A stretch of 64,000 nt of DNA, from NCBI GenBank assembly GCA_016841945.1, contig JAENYC010000005.1, forward strand, positions 1 through 64,000, given 5' to 3'. Numbering within the stretch: the stretch's first letter is position 1; each line of letters starts with the position of its first letter. The DNA is from Haloplasma contractile. GTDB taxonomy: Bacteria > Bacillota_I > Bacilli_A > Haloplasmatales > Haloplasmataceae. Shown in pieces: positions 1-9,700 of the stretch. The translations under genes were made by a program, and so were the position numbers. Below the pieces are notes generated by a model that saw only the letters and a list, made by a program, of their open reading frames with translations, made no database searches and was not told the origin of the DNA.

Positions 1-55
1 ATTATACCTGCTTGCCATGCAGGGGATGAGGGTTCGATTCCCTTCGCCGGCTCCA
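1..55 (+). tRNA. tRNA-Gly (GCC), 5' end cut by the window
   Basis: Only the 3' part is present. The anticodon stem CCTGC/GCAGG encloses the loop TTGCCAT, giving anticodon GCC. A T-arm with GGTTCGATTCC follows, and CCA is encoded at 53-55. It is the upstream member of a three-tRNA cluster. Confidence 0.93.
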
Positions 56-63
56 AAATAGTT

Positions 64-137
64 GCGAGCGTAGTTTAATGGTAGAACCTCAGCCTTCCAA
101 GCTGACTGTGAGGGTTCGATTCCCTTCGCTCGCTCCA
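64..137 (+). tRNA. tRNA-Gly (TCC)
   Basis: The acceptor GCGAGCG (64-70) pairs with CGCTCGC (127-133), followed by discriminator T and encoded CCA. The anticodon stem TCAGC/GCTGA encloses CTTCCAA, so the anticodon is TCC. The T-loop is the usual TTCGATT. Confidence 0.96.
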
Positions 138-150
138 TTTATTTTTATTT

Positions 151-239
151 GCCTGGGTGGCGGAATAGGTAGACGCACAGGACTTAAAATCCTGCGGGAG
201 TTAAATCCCGTACCGGTTCGATTCCGGTCCTAGGCACCA
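151..239 (+). tRNA. tRNA-Leu (TAA)
   Basis: The acceptor GCCTGGG (151-157) pairs with CCTAGGC (229-235). The anticodon loop CTTAAAA gives TAA. A long variable arm (GCGGGAG...ATCCCGT) marks a class II tRNA, as expected for leucine. CCA is encoded at 237-239. Confidence 0.96.
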
Positions 240-379
240 TCATAATAGATAGATATTAGTTGTAATAATCATGATTATTATAACTTTTTTTATAATGCAA
301 CCGAAAGTTTACATAATTGCACCATGAAATTGGTAGATTAACCAAAGATAGAGTAGTACAATATTTTCGAGGTGATAAA

Positions 380-1135
380 ATGAATATTGGAGAAAATTTA
401 AAGAAGTTAAGAAAAGAAAAAGGATTATCACAAGAACAACTAGCTGATATCCTGAATGTATCTAGACAGTCTGTATCAAAATGGGAATCAGATCTTGCCT
501 ATCCTGAGACGGAGAAATTAATAAAATTAGCTAATTTATATGACATTTCCATTGATAGTTTATTAAGACCAGAACAAAATGAAAATACAAATCATGAAAA
601 TGAACCGACTTATGTATACAAGGCATTCCGATATGAATATAAAAGTAAGAAGACTTTATTTGGTATTCCTTTAGTTCATATTAACTTAGGTCGAGGACTC
701 TATGTTTCTAAAGGTATTATTTCAATTGGTAATATATCATTTGGTGTTTTATCATTAGGTCTATTGTCAATGGGTATCTTTTCTTTAGGAACTCTAAGCA
801 TAGGACTCATTGGTTTAGGTGTATTTGTTTTAGCTTTATTACTAGCAGTTGGCAGTATTGCGGTTGGAGCTGTTGCGATTGGTGCTATCGCAGTTGGATT
901 CTTTACAATTGGTGCTTTATCAATTGGATATTTTTCAGTTGGCGCGTTAAGTATAGCCAAATATGTTGCGATTGGTGATACTGCAAGAGGTTTAATCGCT
1001 ATTGGACAATCTGATGCAAGTGGTACTTATGCCTTTACTGGTTCAGTCAATAAGGAAGAGATTTCTCAATTAATTGATACACATGTCCCTTCAACATGGG
1101 AAGTATTTAAAAGTTGGATAAAATCTTTATTATAA
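380..1135 (+). CDS. XRE-family regulator with a hydrophobic five-residue glycine repeat domain
   Basis: Residues about 1-60 form a canonical Cro/CI-type helix-turn-helix (LSQEQLADILNVSRQSVSKW). Residues about 105-200 consist of some 16 units of a five-residue period, Gly-hydrophobic-hydrophobic-Ser/Ala-hydrophobic (GVLSL, GLLSM, GIFSL, GAIAV, GALSI and so on). The start at 380 is chosen because GAGGTGA sits just upstream; an in-frame ATG at 317 has no ribosome binding site. The repeat part could be membrane-embedded or a solenoid. The signal sensed and the targets are unknown. The HTH is certain, the nature of the repeat domain is not. A bidirectional terminator follows. Confidence 0.85.
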   Translation: MNIGENLKKLRKEKGLSQEQLADILNVSRQSVSKWESDLAYPETEKLIKLANLYDISIDSLLRPEQNENTNHENEPTYVYKAFRYEYKSKKTLFGIPLVHINLGRGLYVSKGIISIGNISFGVLSLGLLSMGIFSLGTLSIGLIGLGVFVLALLLAVGSIAVGAVAIGAIAVGFFTIGALSIGYFSVGALSIAKYVAIGDTARGLIAIGQSDASGTYAFTGSVNKEEISQLIDTHVPSTWEVFKSWIKSLL

Positions 1136-1140
1136 AATAC

Positions 1141-1180
1141 AAAATAGTAGTCATTGAACAAAATGACTACTATTTTTTTA
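1141..1180. terminator. Bidirectional intrinsic terminator
   Basis: A 14-bp stem, AAAATAGTAGTCAT (1141-1154) pairing with ATGACTACTATTTT (1163-1176), has T-runs on both strands. It lies between the convergent XRE gene and yidD. Confidence 0.85.
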
Positions 1181-1412
1181 TATTTATTTTTTTATGATTG
1201 GGTTCTGGTACAGGGTCATAACCACCTTTGCCAAATGGATTACATCTTAAAACACGATAAATGGTTAAAAGTGTCGCTTTGATAAAGTTGTGTTTTCGAT
1301 AGGCCTCTATCGCGTAATTTGAACAGGTTGGAATATGACGACAGTTGCTCCCTAGTATTTTTGATAAATATTTTTGGTAAAATCGTATTATTTTAATCAC
1401 TAATCTTTTCAT
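1170..1412 (-). CDS. yidD: Membrane protein insertion efficiency factor YidD
   Basis: A small basic protein of about 80 residues with the family's cysteine signature ([12 protein letters not shown]) and the C-terminal block [17 protein letters not shown]. YidD proteins lie at the inner face of the membrane and assist YidC/SecYEG insertion. The start at 1412 follows GGTGAT with normal spacing. A second in-frame ATG four codons upstream (1424) has no ribosome binding site, so I reject it. The gene stands alone here, away from rnpA/yidC, which is common in Bacilli. Confidence 0.92.
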   Translation of the reverse strand: MKRLVIKIIRFYQKYLSKILGSNCRHIPTCSNYAIEAYRKHNFIKATLLTIYRVLRCNPFGKGGYDPVPEPNHKKINIKK

Positions 1413-1510
1413 GTCTATCACCATCAGTTCATTATATCACACCTATCCCTTTATAACAATTTCCCTATACTATCATATAATAAGATAGATTATTTATAGG
1501 ATGTGATACA

Positions 1511-3307
1511 ATGTGTGGATTTATTGGTATTAAATCTTCTGACATCAATCATGTTAAAGCTTATCATGTGCTACAATCTATTCATCATCGAGGACCTGAT
1601 GAAGAAGGCATTTACTATGATGAAACGGTTTATTTAGGACACAAACGGTTAGTTGTTATTGATAAAGAATTTGGGAAACAACCCTATATTTATAATGATC
1701 TTGTGATGATATACAATGGTGAGTTATATAATACTGAAGCACTTCGTGATGATTTAAAACAAAAGGGATATTTATTTTTAGGTCATTCTGATACAGAAGT
1801 TTTAATCAAACTTTTTTATGAATATCGTTGTGATTGTGTAAAAAAATTAAACGGTATTTTTTCATTTATGATTTATGATACTAAGACGAAAGAAATTTTT
1901 TGTTTTAGAGATAGAGTTGGTGTTAAACCTTTTTATTATTATGTAAAAAATGAGGCATTTATGGCAAGTTCAGAAATGAAGACAATTTTAAACTATTACA
2001 ATATCAATCAAATATCATTAAATGGTTTACAAGAAATTCTTGGCTTAGGTCCCTCTCATTCCCCAGGAAATGGAATCTATTCTAATGTCTATGAGTTAAG
2101 ACCAGGTCATTATTTAGTTTTTAAAAACAATCAAATTAAAATACATAGATATTGGCAAGTTGAACCATTTGAGCACTATGATGATTTTAAGACAACTGTG
2201 CAAAAAGTTCGCTTTTTATTTGAAGACAGTGTCAGAAGACAACTTGTTTCTGATGTGCCATTATGTACTTATTTATCAGGTGGATTAGATTCTACCGCAA
2301 TTACATTAGTTGCTCAGAAATATAAACCAGATATAGAATCATATAGTATTGACTATGAAGAAAATAATAAATACTTTAATGCGAATAAATTTCAGGTAGC
2401 TGAGGACCATGATTTTATAAAACTAGTTATTGATAAGTATAATATTATTCATCATCAATGTGTTGTAAATAATCAAGAATTAGTTGAGACTTTAAAAGAT
2501 GCAGTCAGATTAAGAGATATTCCAGGAATGGCGGATATTGATTCATCACTATATTGGTTTAGTCAACAGATTAAACCTCGTTTTACAGTCGCTTTATCAG
2601 GAGAATGCGCTGATGAAATATTTGGCGGTTATCCTTGGTTTTATCGGACTTTTAAAGATGGTGCATTTCCTTGGTTATCTAATCTTAATGAACGAATGGA
2701 ACTACTCAATGATAATTATCAAAAGAAACTCAAATTGAAAGACTATGTTGATGAAAAGTATAAGAAAATACTTAAAGAAGTACCACTCAATGGTGATGAA
2801 ACTCTAGAGGATATTAAACATAAACGATTGAGTTATTTGAATATGATTTACTTTATGACTACATTATTAGATAGAAAAGATAGAATGACAATGGGTGCTA
2901 GTTTAGAAGTTCGTGTTCCTTTTGCCGATCACCGTTTAATTGAATACTTATATAATGTACCATGGTCTATGAAATTTTATCATGATAATGAAAAAGGATT
3001 ACTTAAAGAAGCAGTAAAAGATATTGTACCAGAAAAAATTGTTAAACGGAAAAAAAATCCTTATCCAAAAACCCATCATCCTGAGTATGAACTTTTAGTA
3101 AAACAATTATTGAAGGAAAGTTTAAAAAATAAGTCATCGATTTTGCATGAACTATTTAATAAGCAAGCATTAACTCAATTAATTGAAAGTGAAAAAACAT
3201 TATTTCATACACCTTGGTTTGGACAATTGATGACAAAACCACAGTTAATCGCCTATTTATATCAATTTGATTTTTGGTTTAATGAATATAATTTAAATAT
3301 TATATAA
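1511..3307 (+). CDS. asnB: Asparagine synthase (glutamine-hydrolysing)
   Basis: Makes asparagine from aspartate, ATP and glutamine in the cytosol. Cys2 directly after the initiator Met is the catalytic nucleophile of the N-terminal class II glutaminase domain (about 1-190, HHRGPDEEG). The synthetase domain carries the PP-loop SGGLDST near residues 255-261 and SGECADEIFGGYPW further on. At 598 residues it has normal AsnB length. A TATAAT box lies at 1476-1481. The DUF2953 gene starts 37 bases after the stop, so the two may be cotranscribed. Confidence 0.96.
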   Translation: MCGFIGIKSSDINHVKAYHVLQSIHHRGPDEEGIYYDETVYLGHKRLVVIDKEFGKQPYIYNDLVMIYNGELYNTEALRDDLKQKGYLFLGHSDTEVLIKLFYEYRCDCVKKLNGIFSFMIYDTKTKEIFCFRDRVGVKPFYYYVKNEAFMASSEMKTILNYYNINQISLNGLQEILGLGPSHSPGNGIYSNVYELRPGHYLVFKNNQIKIHRYWQVEPFEHYDDFKTTVQKVRFLFEDSVRRQLVSDVPLCTYLSGGLDSTAITLVAQKYKPDIESYSIDYEENNKYFNANKFQVAEDHDFIKLVIDKYNIIHHQCVVNNQELVETLKDAVRLRDIPGMADIDSSLYWFSQQIKPRFTVALSGECADEIFGGYPWFYRTFKDGAFPWLSNLNERMELLNDNYQKKLKLKDYVDEKYKKILKEVPLNGDETLEDIKHKRLSYLNMIYFMTTLLDRKDRMTMGASLEVRVPFADHRLIEYLYNVPWSMKFYHDNEKGLLKEAVKDIVPEKIVKRKKNPYPKTHHPEYELLVKQLLKESLKNKSSILHELFNKQALTQLIESEKTLFHTPWFGQLMTKPQLIAYLYQFDFWFNEYNLNII

Positions 3308-3344
3308 AAATAATAAGTGAATACAAAATTATTTGGTGATTTAT

Positions 3345-3902
3345 ATGTTGATATACTATATCATCCTGTTCATTAGTTTATATGTATTAATATTCTTTTT
3401 TCCTTGGTATATTACTTTTTATACAGAAGGTCGAATAAAATGCTATATTATTATGTTCGGTTTTGTTCGCGTTCCTATTAAATTAAGAAGAATTTTTAAT
3501 TCTTTTACTACAAGAAAAACAAAAGAAGATAAAGATCTGGATATTATGGAAATCGTTGAAAATTACAAAAAAATGTTGAGTATTCGACCCATCTATCATG
3601 ATTTATTTAAGATATCTACTATAAAACATTTATATTGGTATTCTGCTGTACCGATGGAAAATCCATTATTAGGTTTATCACTACTACCAATTTATACAAC
3701 GGCACAACAAATTTTTGTCGATGCGTTACATGATCATTTTAAAAAAGTGAGAAATGTTGATGTGGATACAAAGTTTAATTATATTGATGATGATGTTTTT
3801 ATTTATTTTGATTGTATAATAAAAACCAATCTTGCAAAAATTATAAGTGTTAGTATTAAGTACGTCACAAAAATTCCTTTATTATTAAAGCGTACACAAT
3901 AA
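3345..3902 (+). CDS. DUF2953 (YtfI-like) membrane-anchored protein
   Basis: The N-terminus is one strongly hydrophobic segment (residues about 2-24), followed by a soluble part with the DUF2953 look: a 'K-F-x-Y-x-D-D' tract near the C-terminus and a KIISVSIKY ending. The ATG at 3345 is preceded by GGTGAT; a TTG twelve bases upstream would overlap that ribosome binding site. It precedes the YtfJ gene by 17 bases, the order known from Bacillus (ytfI-ytfJ). The function of the family is unknown; linkage to GerW suggests a spore or envelope role by inference only. Confidence 0.82.
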   Translation: MLIYYIILFISLYVLIFFFPWYITFYTEGRIKCYIIMFGFVRVPIKLRRIFNSFTTRKTKEDKDLDIMEIVENYKKMLSIRPIYHDLFKISTIKHLYWYSAVPMENPLLGLSLLPIYTTAQQIFVDALHDHFKKVRNVDVDTKFNYIDDDVFIYFDCIIKTNLAKIISVSIKYVTKIPLLLKRTQ

Positions 3903-3919
3903 TTTAAGAGGTGATTAAT

Positions 3920-4330
3920 TTGGAACATCCTATTCACAGTTTTATGAAGATTTCAATGGAAAATATAAAGGAAATGGTTGATGTCGATACCATCGTTGGT
4001 CAGGCGGTTAATACCAAAGAAGGTACAACCATTATTCCCATATCAAAGGTTAAGTTCGGATTCGCATCGGGTGGTACGGAACAAAAAGTAGAAAAACAAC
4101 AAGAGAACACTAAAGCGCCATTTGGTGGTGGAAGTGGTGGTACTGTTTCAATCACACCAATTGCTTTTTTAGTTGTTGATCAAGAGGATGATATTAAGGT
4201 TTTATCTCTGGAAAATCAAACTCACATATATGAAAAATTAATTGACTTTGTACCTGAGTTACTAGCAAAGGTAAAACTCGTGAGTCCTAAAGTAATGAAT
4301 GGAATTGGAAAAAATAAACGTGAAGAATGA
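3920..4330 (+). CDS. ytfJ: YtfJ/GerW-family sporulation protein
   Basis: The protein opens MEHPIHSFMKISMENIKEMV and has the family core (VDTIVGQAV, ISKVKFGFASGG, a Gly-rich linker, SITPIAFLVV). GerW proteins are needed for normal germination in Bacillus and are found almost only in spore formers and close relatives. The start is TTG at 3920, seven bases after GAGGTGA. The GTG at 3911 lies inside that site. Length of 136 residues is slightly under the Bacillus protein. A terminator follows at once. Confidence 0.93.
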   Translation: MEHPIHSFMKISMENIKEMVDVDTIVGQAVNTKEGTTIIPISKVKFGFASGGTEQKVEKQQENTKAPFGGGSGGTVSITPIAFLVVDQEDDIKVLSLENQTHIYEKLIDFVPELLAKVKLVSPKVMNGIGKNKREE

Positions 4331-4358
4331 AGCTGAATCCAAAAATTCAGCTTTTTTA
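4331..4358 (+). terminator. Intrinsic terminator after ytfJ
   Basis: AGCTGAAT (4331-4338) pairs with ATTCAGCT (4345-4352), followed by a run of T. It closes the asnB-DUF2953-ytfJ group. Confidence 0.85.
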
Positions 4359-4368
4359 TTTTAAAATA

Positions 4369-4397
4369 ATGACAAACACTGTTAAATAGTGTAAAAT
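4369..4397 (+). promoter_or_regulatory. Putative promoter with an inverted repeat in the spacer
   Basis: ATGACA (4369-4374), a 17-base spacer and TAAAAT (4392-4397). ACACT...AGTGT (4377-4393) forms an inverted repeat within the spacer. It drives the methylase-like gene and probably ackA. Confidence 0.45.
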
Positions 4398-4419
4398 AAA
4401 AGTTTGGAATGGTGATAAT

Positions 4420-5409
4420 ATGTTAAGTATAAATCATGATAAAATTGAAAAATTCTATGATTTTTTAGATAAAGCAACTCTATTTATTTATCAGGAGGCA
4501 AAATTAAATTATTTAGATAGCTTTTTAATGTCGGTTGATTATATGTTAGCACAAGATGAAAAACTGAATCGTTTGGATGAAAAAGTGATGGATGGTTTAA
4601 ATCGTTTATATGAAAAAAAGGAAGAAGAAACATATAATAAGGAAGAAATTAGAAAGGCATTTCAACTGTCTTTACTAAAGGCCTTTAAGCATTTAAAGTT
4701 AAATATGAATGATATTACACCTGATTCTATAGGTATGTTATTTTCTTATTTTGTGGATTTATTTTTCCAAAAGCAAGATAGAATCAGTGTGTTAGATGCA
4801 AATGTTGGTTGTGGTAATTTATTATTTTCTATGACAAATAATAGTAATAAGGTTTTTAGTAAAATGGTTGGAGTTGATATCAATCCAATTTATTTAGATA
4901 TTAGTTTACGATTGGCGAATCTATTAGAAAATGAAGTGGAATTTTTTAATCAAAATAATTTAGAAAAAATGCTTATACCGCCGGTCGACTTGATTATCAG
5001 TGATTTACCTGTAGATGATGAGAAAGATATTAAGTCATATTCTTTATTGAATACAAAAAATAAAATCACATATAAACCTTATTTAATGATTGAAAACCTC
5101 ATGAAATATGGTAAAGAAGGTTGTTATTATTTTTATTTAATACCAAATGATTTTTTTACAAAGCCTAAAAATGATGTAATGAAAGATATTATTTTAAAAG
5201 AAAGTCATATACAAGCGATTATCGAATTACCGGTTGATATGTTTAAAGAAAAAAGAAATCAAAAAAGTATTTTGATATTAAGAAAAAGAGGACAGGGATT
5301 GTCTGTTAATAAAGAAATACTGATGCTTCGATTTCCAAGTTTTAAAGAAAAGGATAAGGTAAAACGCGCTATTGATAAAGTACATCAATGGTATCATCAA
5401 AATATATAA
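4420..5409 (+). CDS. ytxK: YtxK-like class I SAM-dependent methyltransferase (N6-methylase fold)
   Basis: The SAM-binding motif is VLDANVGCGNLLFSM, followed by an acidic GVDINPIY strand. The catalytic tetrapeptide position of N6-adenine methylases (NPPY) reads SDLP here, much as in Bacillus YtxK. The C-terminal half resembles the M subunit of type I systems, but there is no S or R subunit nearby. The gene lies 15 bases before ackA, the same coupling as in Bacillus. A methylase fold is well supported; DNA methylation activity is doubtful. Confidence 0.85.
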   Translation: MLSINHDKIEKFYDFLDKATLFIYQEAKLNYLDSFLMSVDYMLAQDEKLNRLDEKVMDGLNRLYEKKEEETYNKEEIRKAFQLSLLKAFKHLKLNMNDITPDSIGMLFSYFVDLFFQKQDRISVLDANVGCGNLLFSMTNNSNKVFSKMVGVDINPIYLDISLRLANLLENEVEFFNQNNLEKMLIPPVDLIISDLPVDDEKDIKSYSLLNTKNKITYKPYLMIENLMKYGKEGCYYFYLIPNDFFTKPKNDVMKDIILKESHIQAIIELPVDMFKEKRNQKSILILRKRGQGLSVNKEILMLRFPSFKEKDKVKRAIDKVHQWYHQNI

Positions 5410-5424
5410 TTGGAGGTTACATTA

Positions 5425-6609
5425 ATGAAAATTATCGCAGTAAATGCAGGAAGTTCATCTTTAAAATTTCAGTTATTAGAGATGCCATCTGAAGCAATCA
5501 TAACATCTGGTGTCATCGAACGAATAGGGTTCTCTGATTCAGTTTTTACGATTAAAGTAAATGGAGATAAAAAGCGCTCTGTTAAATCAATAAAGAATCA
5601 TTCAGTTGCCGTACAGATTGTTTTAGATGCCCTCATTGATATGAAAATTGTAAAAAGTTACGAAGAAATCAGTGGTGTTGGACATCGTGTTGTGCATGGT
5701 GGTGAAAAGTTTAATGATTCCGTATTAATTACAGATGGTGTTTTAAATGAAATAGAACAACTCAAGGATTTAGCTCCATTACATAATCCAGCCAACGCAA
5801 CAGGAATCAAAGCATTTCAAGAGATATTGCCAAATGTAAAGCAGGTGGCAGTATTTGATACCGCATTTCATCAGACGATGCCAAAAGAATCTTACTTATA
5901 TCCAACGCCATTTGCTTGGTATAAAAAACATGGCGTTAGGCGATATGGCTTTCATGGCACAAGTCATAAATATGTGGCACAAAGAACGATTGATTTATTA
6001 GGAAAAGAAATAGACAATTCAAAGGTTATTACCGTGCATATTGGAAATGGGGGTTCTATTACTGCTGTAAAAAATGGGAAATCAATCGATACTTCTATGG
6101 GATTTACACCATTAGCAGGAATTATGATGGGAACCCGTTCTGGAGATATTGATCCTTCTATCCTTCCTTATGTGATGGAAAAAGAGGATTGGTCTATTGA
6201 AGAGGCCATTTCTCAATTAAATCAAGAATCTGGTTTAAAAGGTGTTTCTTTAAAATCTTCTGATATGAGAGATATTGTAGATGGTGTGAATAAAGGAGAT
6301 GAACACTGCATCACTGCGTTAAATTTATTCGCTAAGCGAGTCAGTGATGTGATTGGAAGTTATTACATCACTTTAGGCGGTTGTGATGCCATTGTCTTTA
6401 CCGCTGGTATTGGTGAGAATAGTAAGGTGGCACGCAAAGCTATTATAGACCGTCTAGGTGCATTAGGCATTTTGTTAGATGAAGAAGCAAATCAGGTTAG
6501 AGGAGAAGAACGACTAATTTCAACACCTGAATCAAAGATTAAAGTGTATGTCATCCCAACAAATGAAGAAGTCATGATAGCACGTGATACATTAAGATTG
6601 CTTAAATAA
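5425..6609 (+). CDS. ackA: Acetate kinase
   Basis: Interconverts acetyl phosphate and acetate with ADP/ATP, giving substrate-level ATP during overflow or fermentation. All family signatures are present: VNAGSSSLKF at the start, FDTAFHQTMP, RYGFHGTSHKYV, and HIGNGGSITA with MGTRSGDIDPS. The predicted length of 394 residues is typical. The ATG at 5425 follows TGGAGGTT; an upstream in-frame start at 5410 would lie before that site. It is followed by a terminator. Confidence 0.97.
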   Translation: MKIIAVNAGSSSLKFQLLEMPSEAIITSGVIERIGFSDSVFTIKVNGDKKRSVKSIKNHSVAVQIVLDALIDMKIVKSYEEISGVGHRVVHGGEKFNDSVLITDGVLNEIEQLKDLAPLHNPANATGIKAFQEILPNVKQVAVFDTAFHQTMPKESYLYPTPFAWYKKHGVRRYGFHGTSHKYVAQRTIDLLGKEIDNSKVITVHIGNGGSITAVKNGKSIDTSMGFTPLAGIMMGTRSGDIDPSILPYVMEKEDWSIEEAISQLNQESGLKGVSLKSSDMRDIVDGVNKGDEHCITALNLFAKRVSDVIGSYYITLGGCDAIVFTAGIGENSKVARKAIIDRLGALGILLDEEANQVRGEERLISTPESKIKVYVIPTNEEVMIARDTLRLLK

Positions 6610-6621
6610 TAATGAATTTTT

Positions 6622-6652
6622 AAATCACATAGAATTTTCTATGTGATTTTTA
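6622..6652 (+). terminator. Intrinsic terminator after ackA
   Basis: AAATCACATAG (6622-6632) pairs with CTATGTGATTT (6639-6649), followed by T residues. Confidence 0.85.
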
Positions 6653-6700
6653 CCTTATTTTTAGTATAATAAAGATAAACAGTTTAAAGAGGTGATGGTA

Positions 6701-9700
6701 ATGTATACGCAATTATATACAAAAACAGTGTATTCCTTGTTAAAAAGTTGTTTAAAAATCGATGATTATGTTAAAAAAGCCAAGCAATATAATATGAAAG
6801 CATTAGCGATGACCGATGAAAATAATGTCTATGGTTTGATTAAGTTTTACAAAGCATGTTTAAAACATCAAATTAAACCTATTTTAGGCATCACTGTTTT
6901 TCTTAAATCAAATGCACCTCTTATTTTGTTAGCTAAAAATAATAACGGATATAAAAATATTTTAAAGGTGAGTACTGAGGTTCAGTTAAATAAAGAAATG
7001 ATTACTTTGAATCAGTTAAAAAAAAATCATCAAGATTTAATCTGTATTATACCGACACAAAATAGTCTCTTTCATCAATTGATTCATCAAAATGAAGCGG
7101 TCAATCAGTATATTCATTCATTAAAGAAGATATTTGATTTGGATTTATATCTTTCAATTTCACCGGAATACAATGAATCTACGAAGTTAATCAATCAAAG
7201 AATGAAAGAAATAGGCAATCATTTAGATGTATCATTTGTTTGTTTAAATGAAGTTAAATATTTAAATCAAGATGATGCACTTGTCTTAAGATATGTTGAG
7301 GCAATTGATAAAGGAGAAAAGTTAAATACCCATTCGATTGACCTTTTTTCAACAAATGAATATTTTATAGATCCTAGTGAATTTGAAACTTGTTTCAGAG
7401 AATATCAAGAAGCCATTCATAATACCAATCGTATTGCTGATATGTGTCAGGTAACCCTTGATTTCAATCAATTTCATTTGCCAAGATATCAAACGCCATC
7501 ATCTATTTCTAGTAATGAATATTTGAAAGCATTATGTAAAAGGGGACTTGAAAAAAGATTAAAAACAAAAGATATTCCCACAAATTATTATGAAAGATTA
7601 AAACATGAATTGACTATTATTCAACAAATGAATTTTAGTGATTATTTTTTGATTGTTTATGATTTTGTGAAATATGCAAAAAAAAATAAAATATATGTTG
7701 GGCCCGGAAGAGGTTCTTCAGCAGGTAGTTTAGTTTCATATGTATTAGGGATTACTAATGTAGACCCAATCGCTTATCAATTATTATTTGAACGGTTTTT
7801 AAATCCAGAACGAATCTCAATGCCAGATATTGATTTAGATTTTCAAGATGATAGACGGGATGAAGTAATAAAATATGTTCAAAACAAATATGGGGAGAAA
7901 CATGTTGCCCATATTTTAGCATTTGGAACCTTTGCGGCAAGAAGTGCAATTCGTGAAGTTGGTAAAGTGATGGGAATTACAGATAGGAGAATGAATGAGA
8001 TTATATCATTTATTGATTCTAGATATACTATAGAAGAAAATGTTAATAGAAGTAAAAATTTAAGAAATCTTATTGATGAGTATAAGGAAATCAATAAATT
8101 AATCAAAATCTCAAAACAAATTGAATCAAATCCACGCAATACAACGACTCATGCAGCAGGAATTATTATTTGTGAAGAAGATTTATCAGAATTGTGTGGT
8201 TTACAGCCGAGTCTTGATGAGGTATTACAAACCCAGTATGAAGCGAAGGATTTAGAGTGTTTAGGACTCATTAAGATGGATTTTTTGGGCTTAAGAAATT
8301 TAACGGCGATAAGTGAAATCGTAAAATTGGTAAAAGATACAACGGGTAGAGAAATTGATATCAATCGTATTCCATTAGATAATCAAAAAACCTACCGTTT
8401 GATTGCGCGGGGAGAAACAACAGGGATTTTTCAGTTAGAATCAGATGGGATGCGAAATGTATTACAAGAGATAAATGCATCAAAATTTGAAGATATAGTA
8501 GCGGTTAATGCCTTGTATCGACCAGGTCCAATGGAAAATATACCGAGATACATAGCGAGAAAAAAACAACATGAAAAAGTGAGTTACTTACATCAAGATT
8601 TAATACCAATATTAGAAAATACATATGGTATCATTGTGTATCAAGAACAAATTATGATGATTGCACAAAAAATAGCGGGATATAGTTTAGGCAGTGCGGA
8701 TTTATTACGCCGTGCGATTAGTAAGAAACAACGAGATGTTTTAAAAAAGGAAGGGAAGAAATTTGTATCATCAGCGATGAAACATGGTTATGATCAAAAT
8801 ACGAGTGAGACCTTATATCATTATATTTTAAGATTTGGTGATTATGGATTTAATCGTAGTCATTCGGTTGCTTATGCCCTTATTTCTTATCAGATGGCTT
8901 ATTTAAAGGCGAATTATATCTCGTGTTTTATGGTTGTGATGCTTTCTTCTGTTTTAGGAAGCGAATCTCAAACAAGTCGTTATATTAGAGATTGTAAACG
9001 ATACGGAATTAAAATTCGTTCAATATCAATTAATAAAAGTTATAATAATTATCGTATCGAAAACAATAATAATATAAGGATGTCTTTTTTAGTCACAAAA
9101 GGAATTGGTTATAATAGTGCTTTAGCGATTATAGAAGAAAGAGCAAAGGGACCATTTAAAAATTATATTGATTTTGTATTTCGATGTCATCAATTCTTAA
9201 AACAGAATGTTTTTGAAGCATTAGTCTATGTTGGCGCATTAGATGAGTTTGGACTAACTAAAAAAACGATGATAGAGAATTATCATAAATTACATGATTT
9301 ATATCGATTTAACCCAAGTGGTTATTTTACCGATAAAATTGAGTTAGAAGATTATAGTGAAGAATATGCTGTTGGTGAACTAATGAAGAAGGAAAAAGCT
9401 TATTTAGGTTTTTACTTAAAAGCACATCCAATAAGAAAGTATGTTGAAACACTAAAGATAAAACCAATTTTACCAAGTCAAACCTTGAAATATTTAAATA
9501 AAAAGATTAACTTAGTTGGATTTGTTGAAAGTATTAGAAATATCACAACTAAGAATAAAAAAGAAATGGTATCTTTAACCATATCAGATGATATCACCAG
9601 TGTTTATGCTGTTGTATTTCCTAAAGAATATCAAAAATTAAAACATATATTAAAAGAAAACACATTGTTTAAGATAAGCTGTAAGGTACAAGAGAGAAAT

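Noticed and set aside
317-379. Upstream start of the XRE gene at 317
   Set aside because: No ribosome binding site, and the HTH domain begins properly at 380 with GAGGTGA before it.
700-960. Minus-strand ORF of 86 codons inside the XRE gene
   Set aside because: A shadow of the repeat region; its Pro/Ile/Thr periodicity only mirrors the five-residue repeat.
4420-5409. Type I restriction-modification system
   Set aside because: The methylase-like gene has no specificity or restriction partner, a non-catalytic SDLP motif, and lies in the Bacillus ytxK-ackA order.
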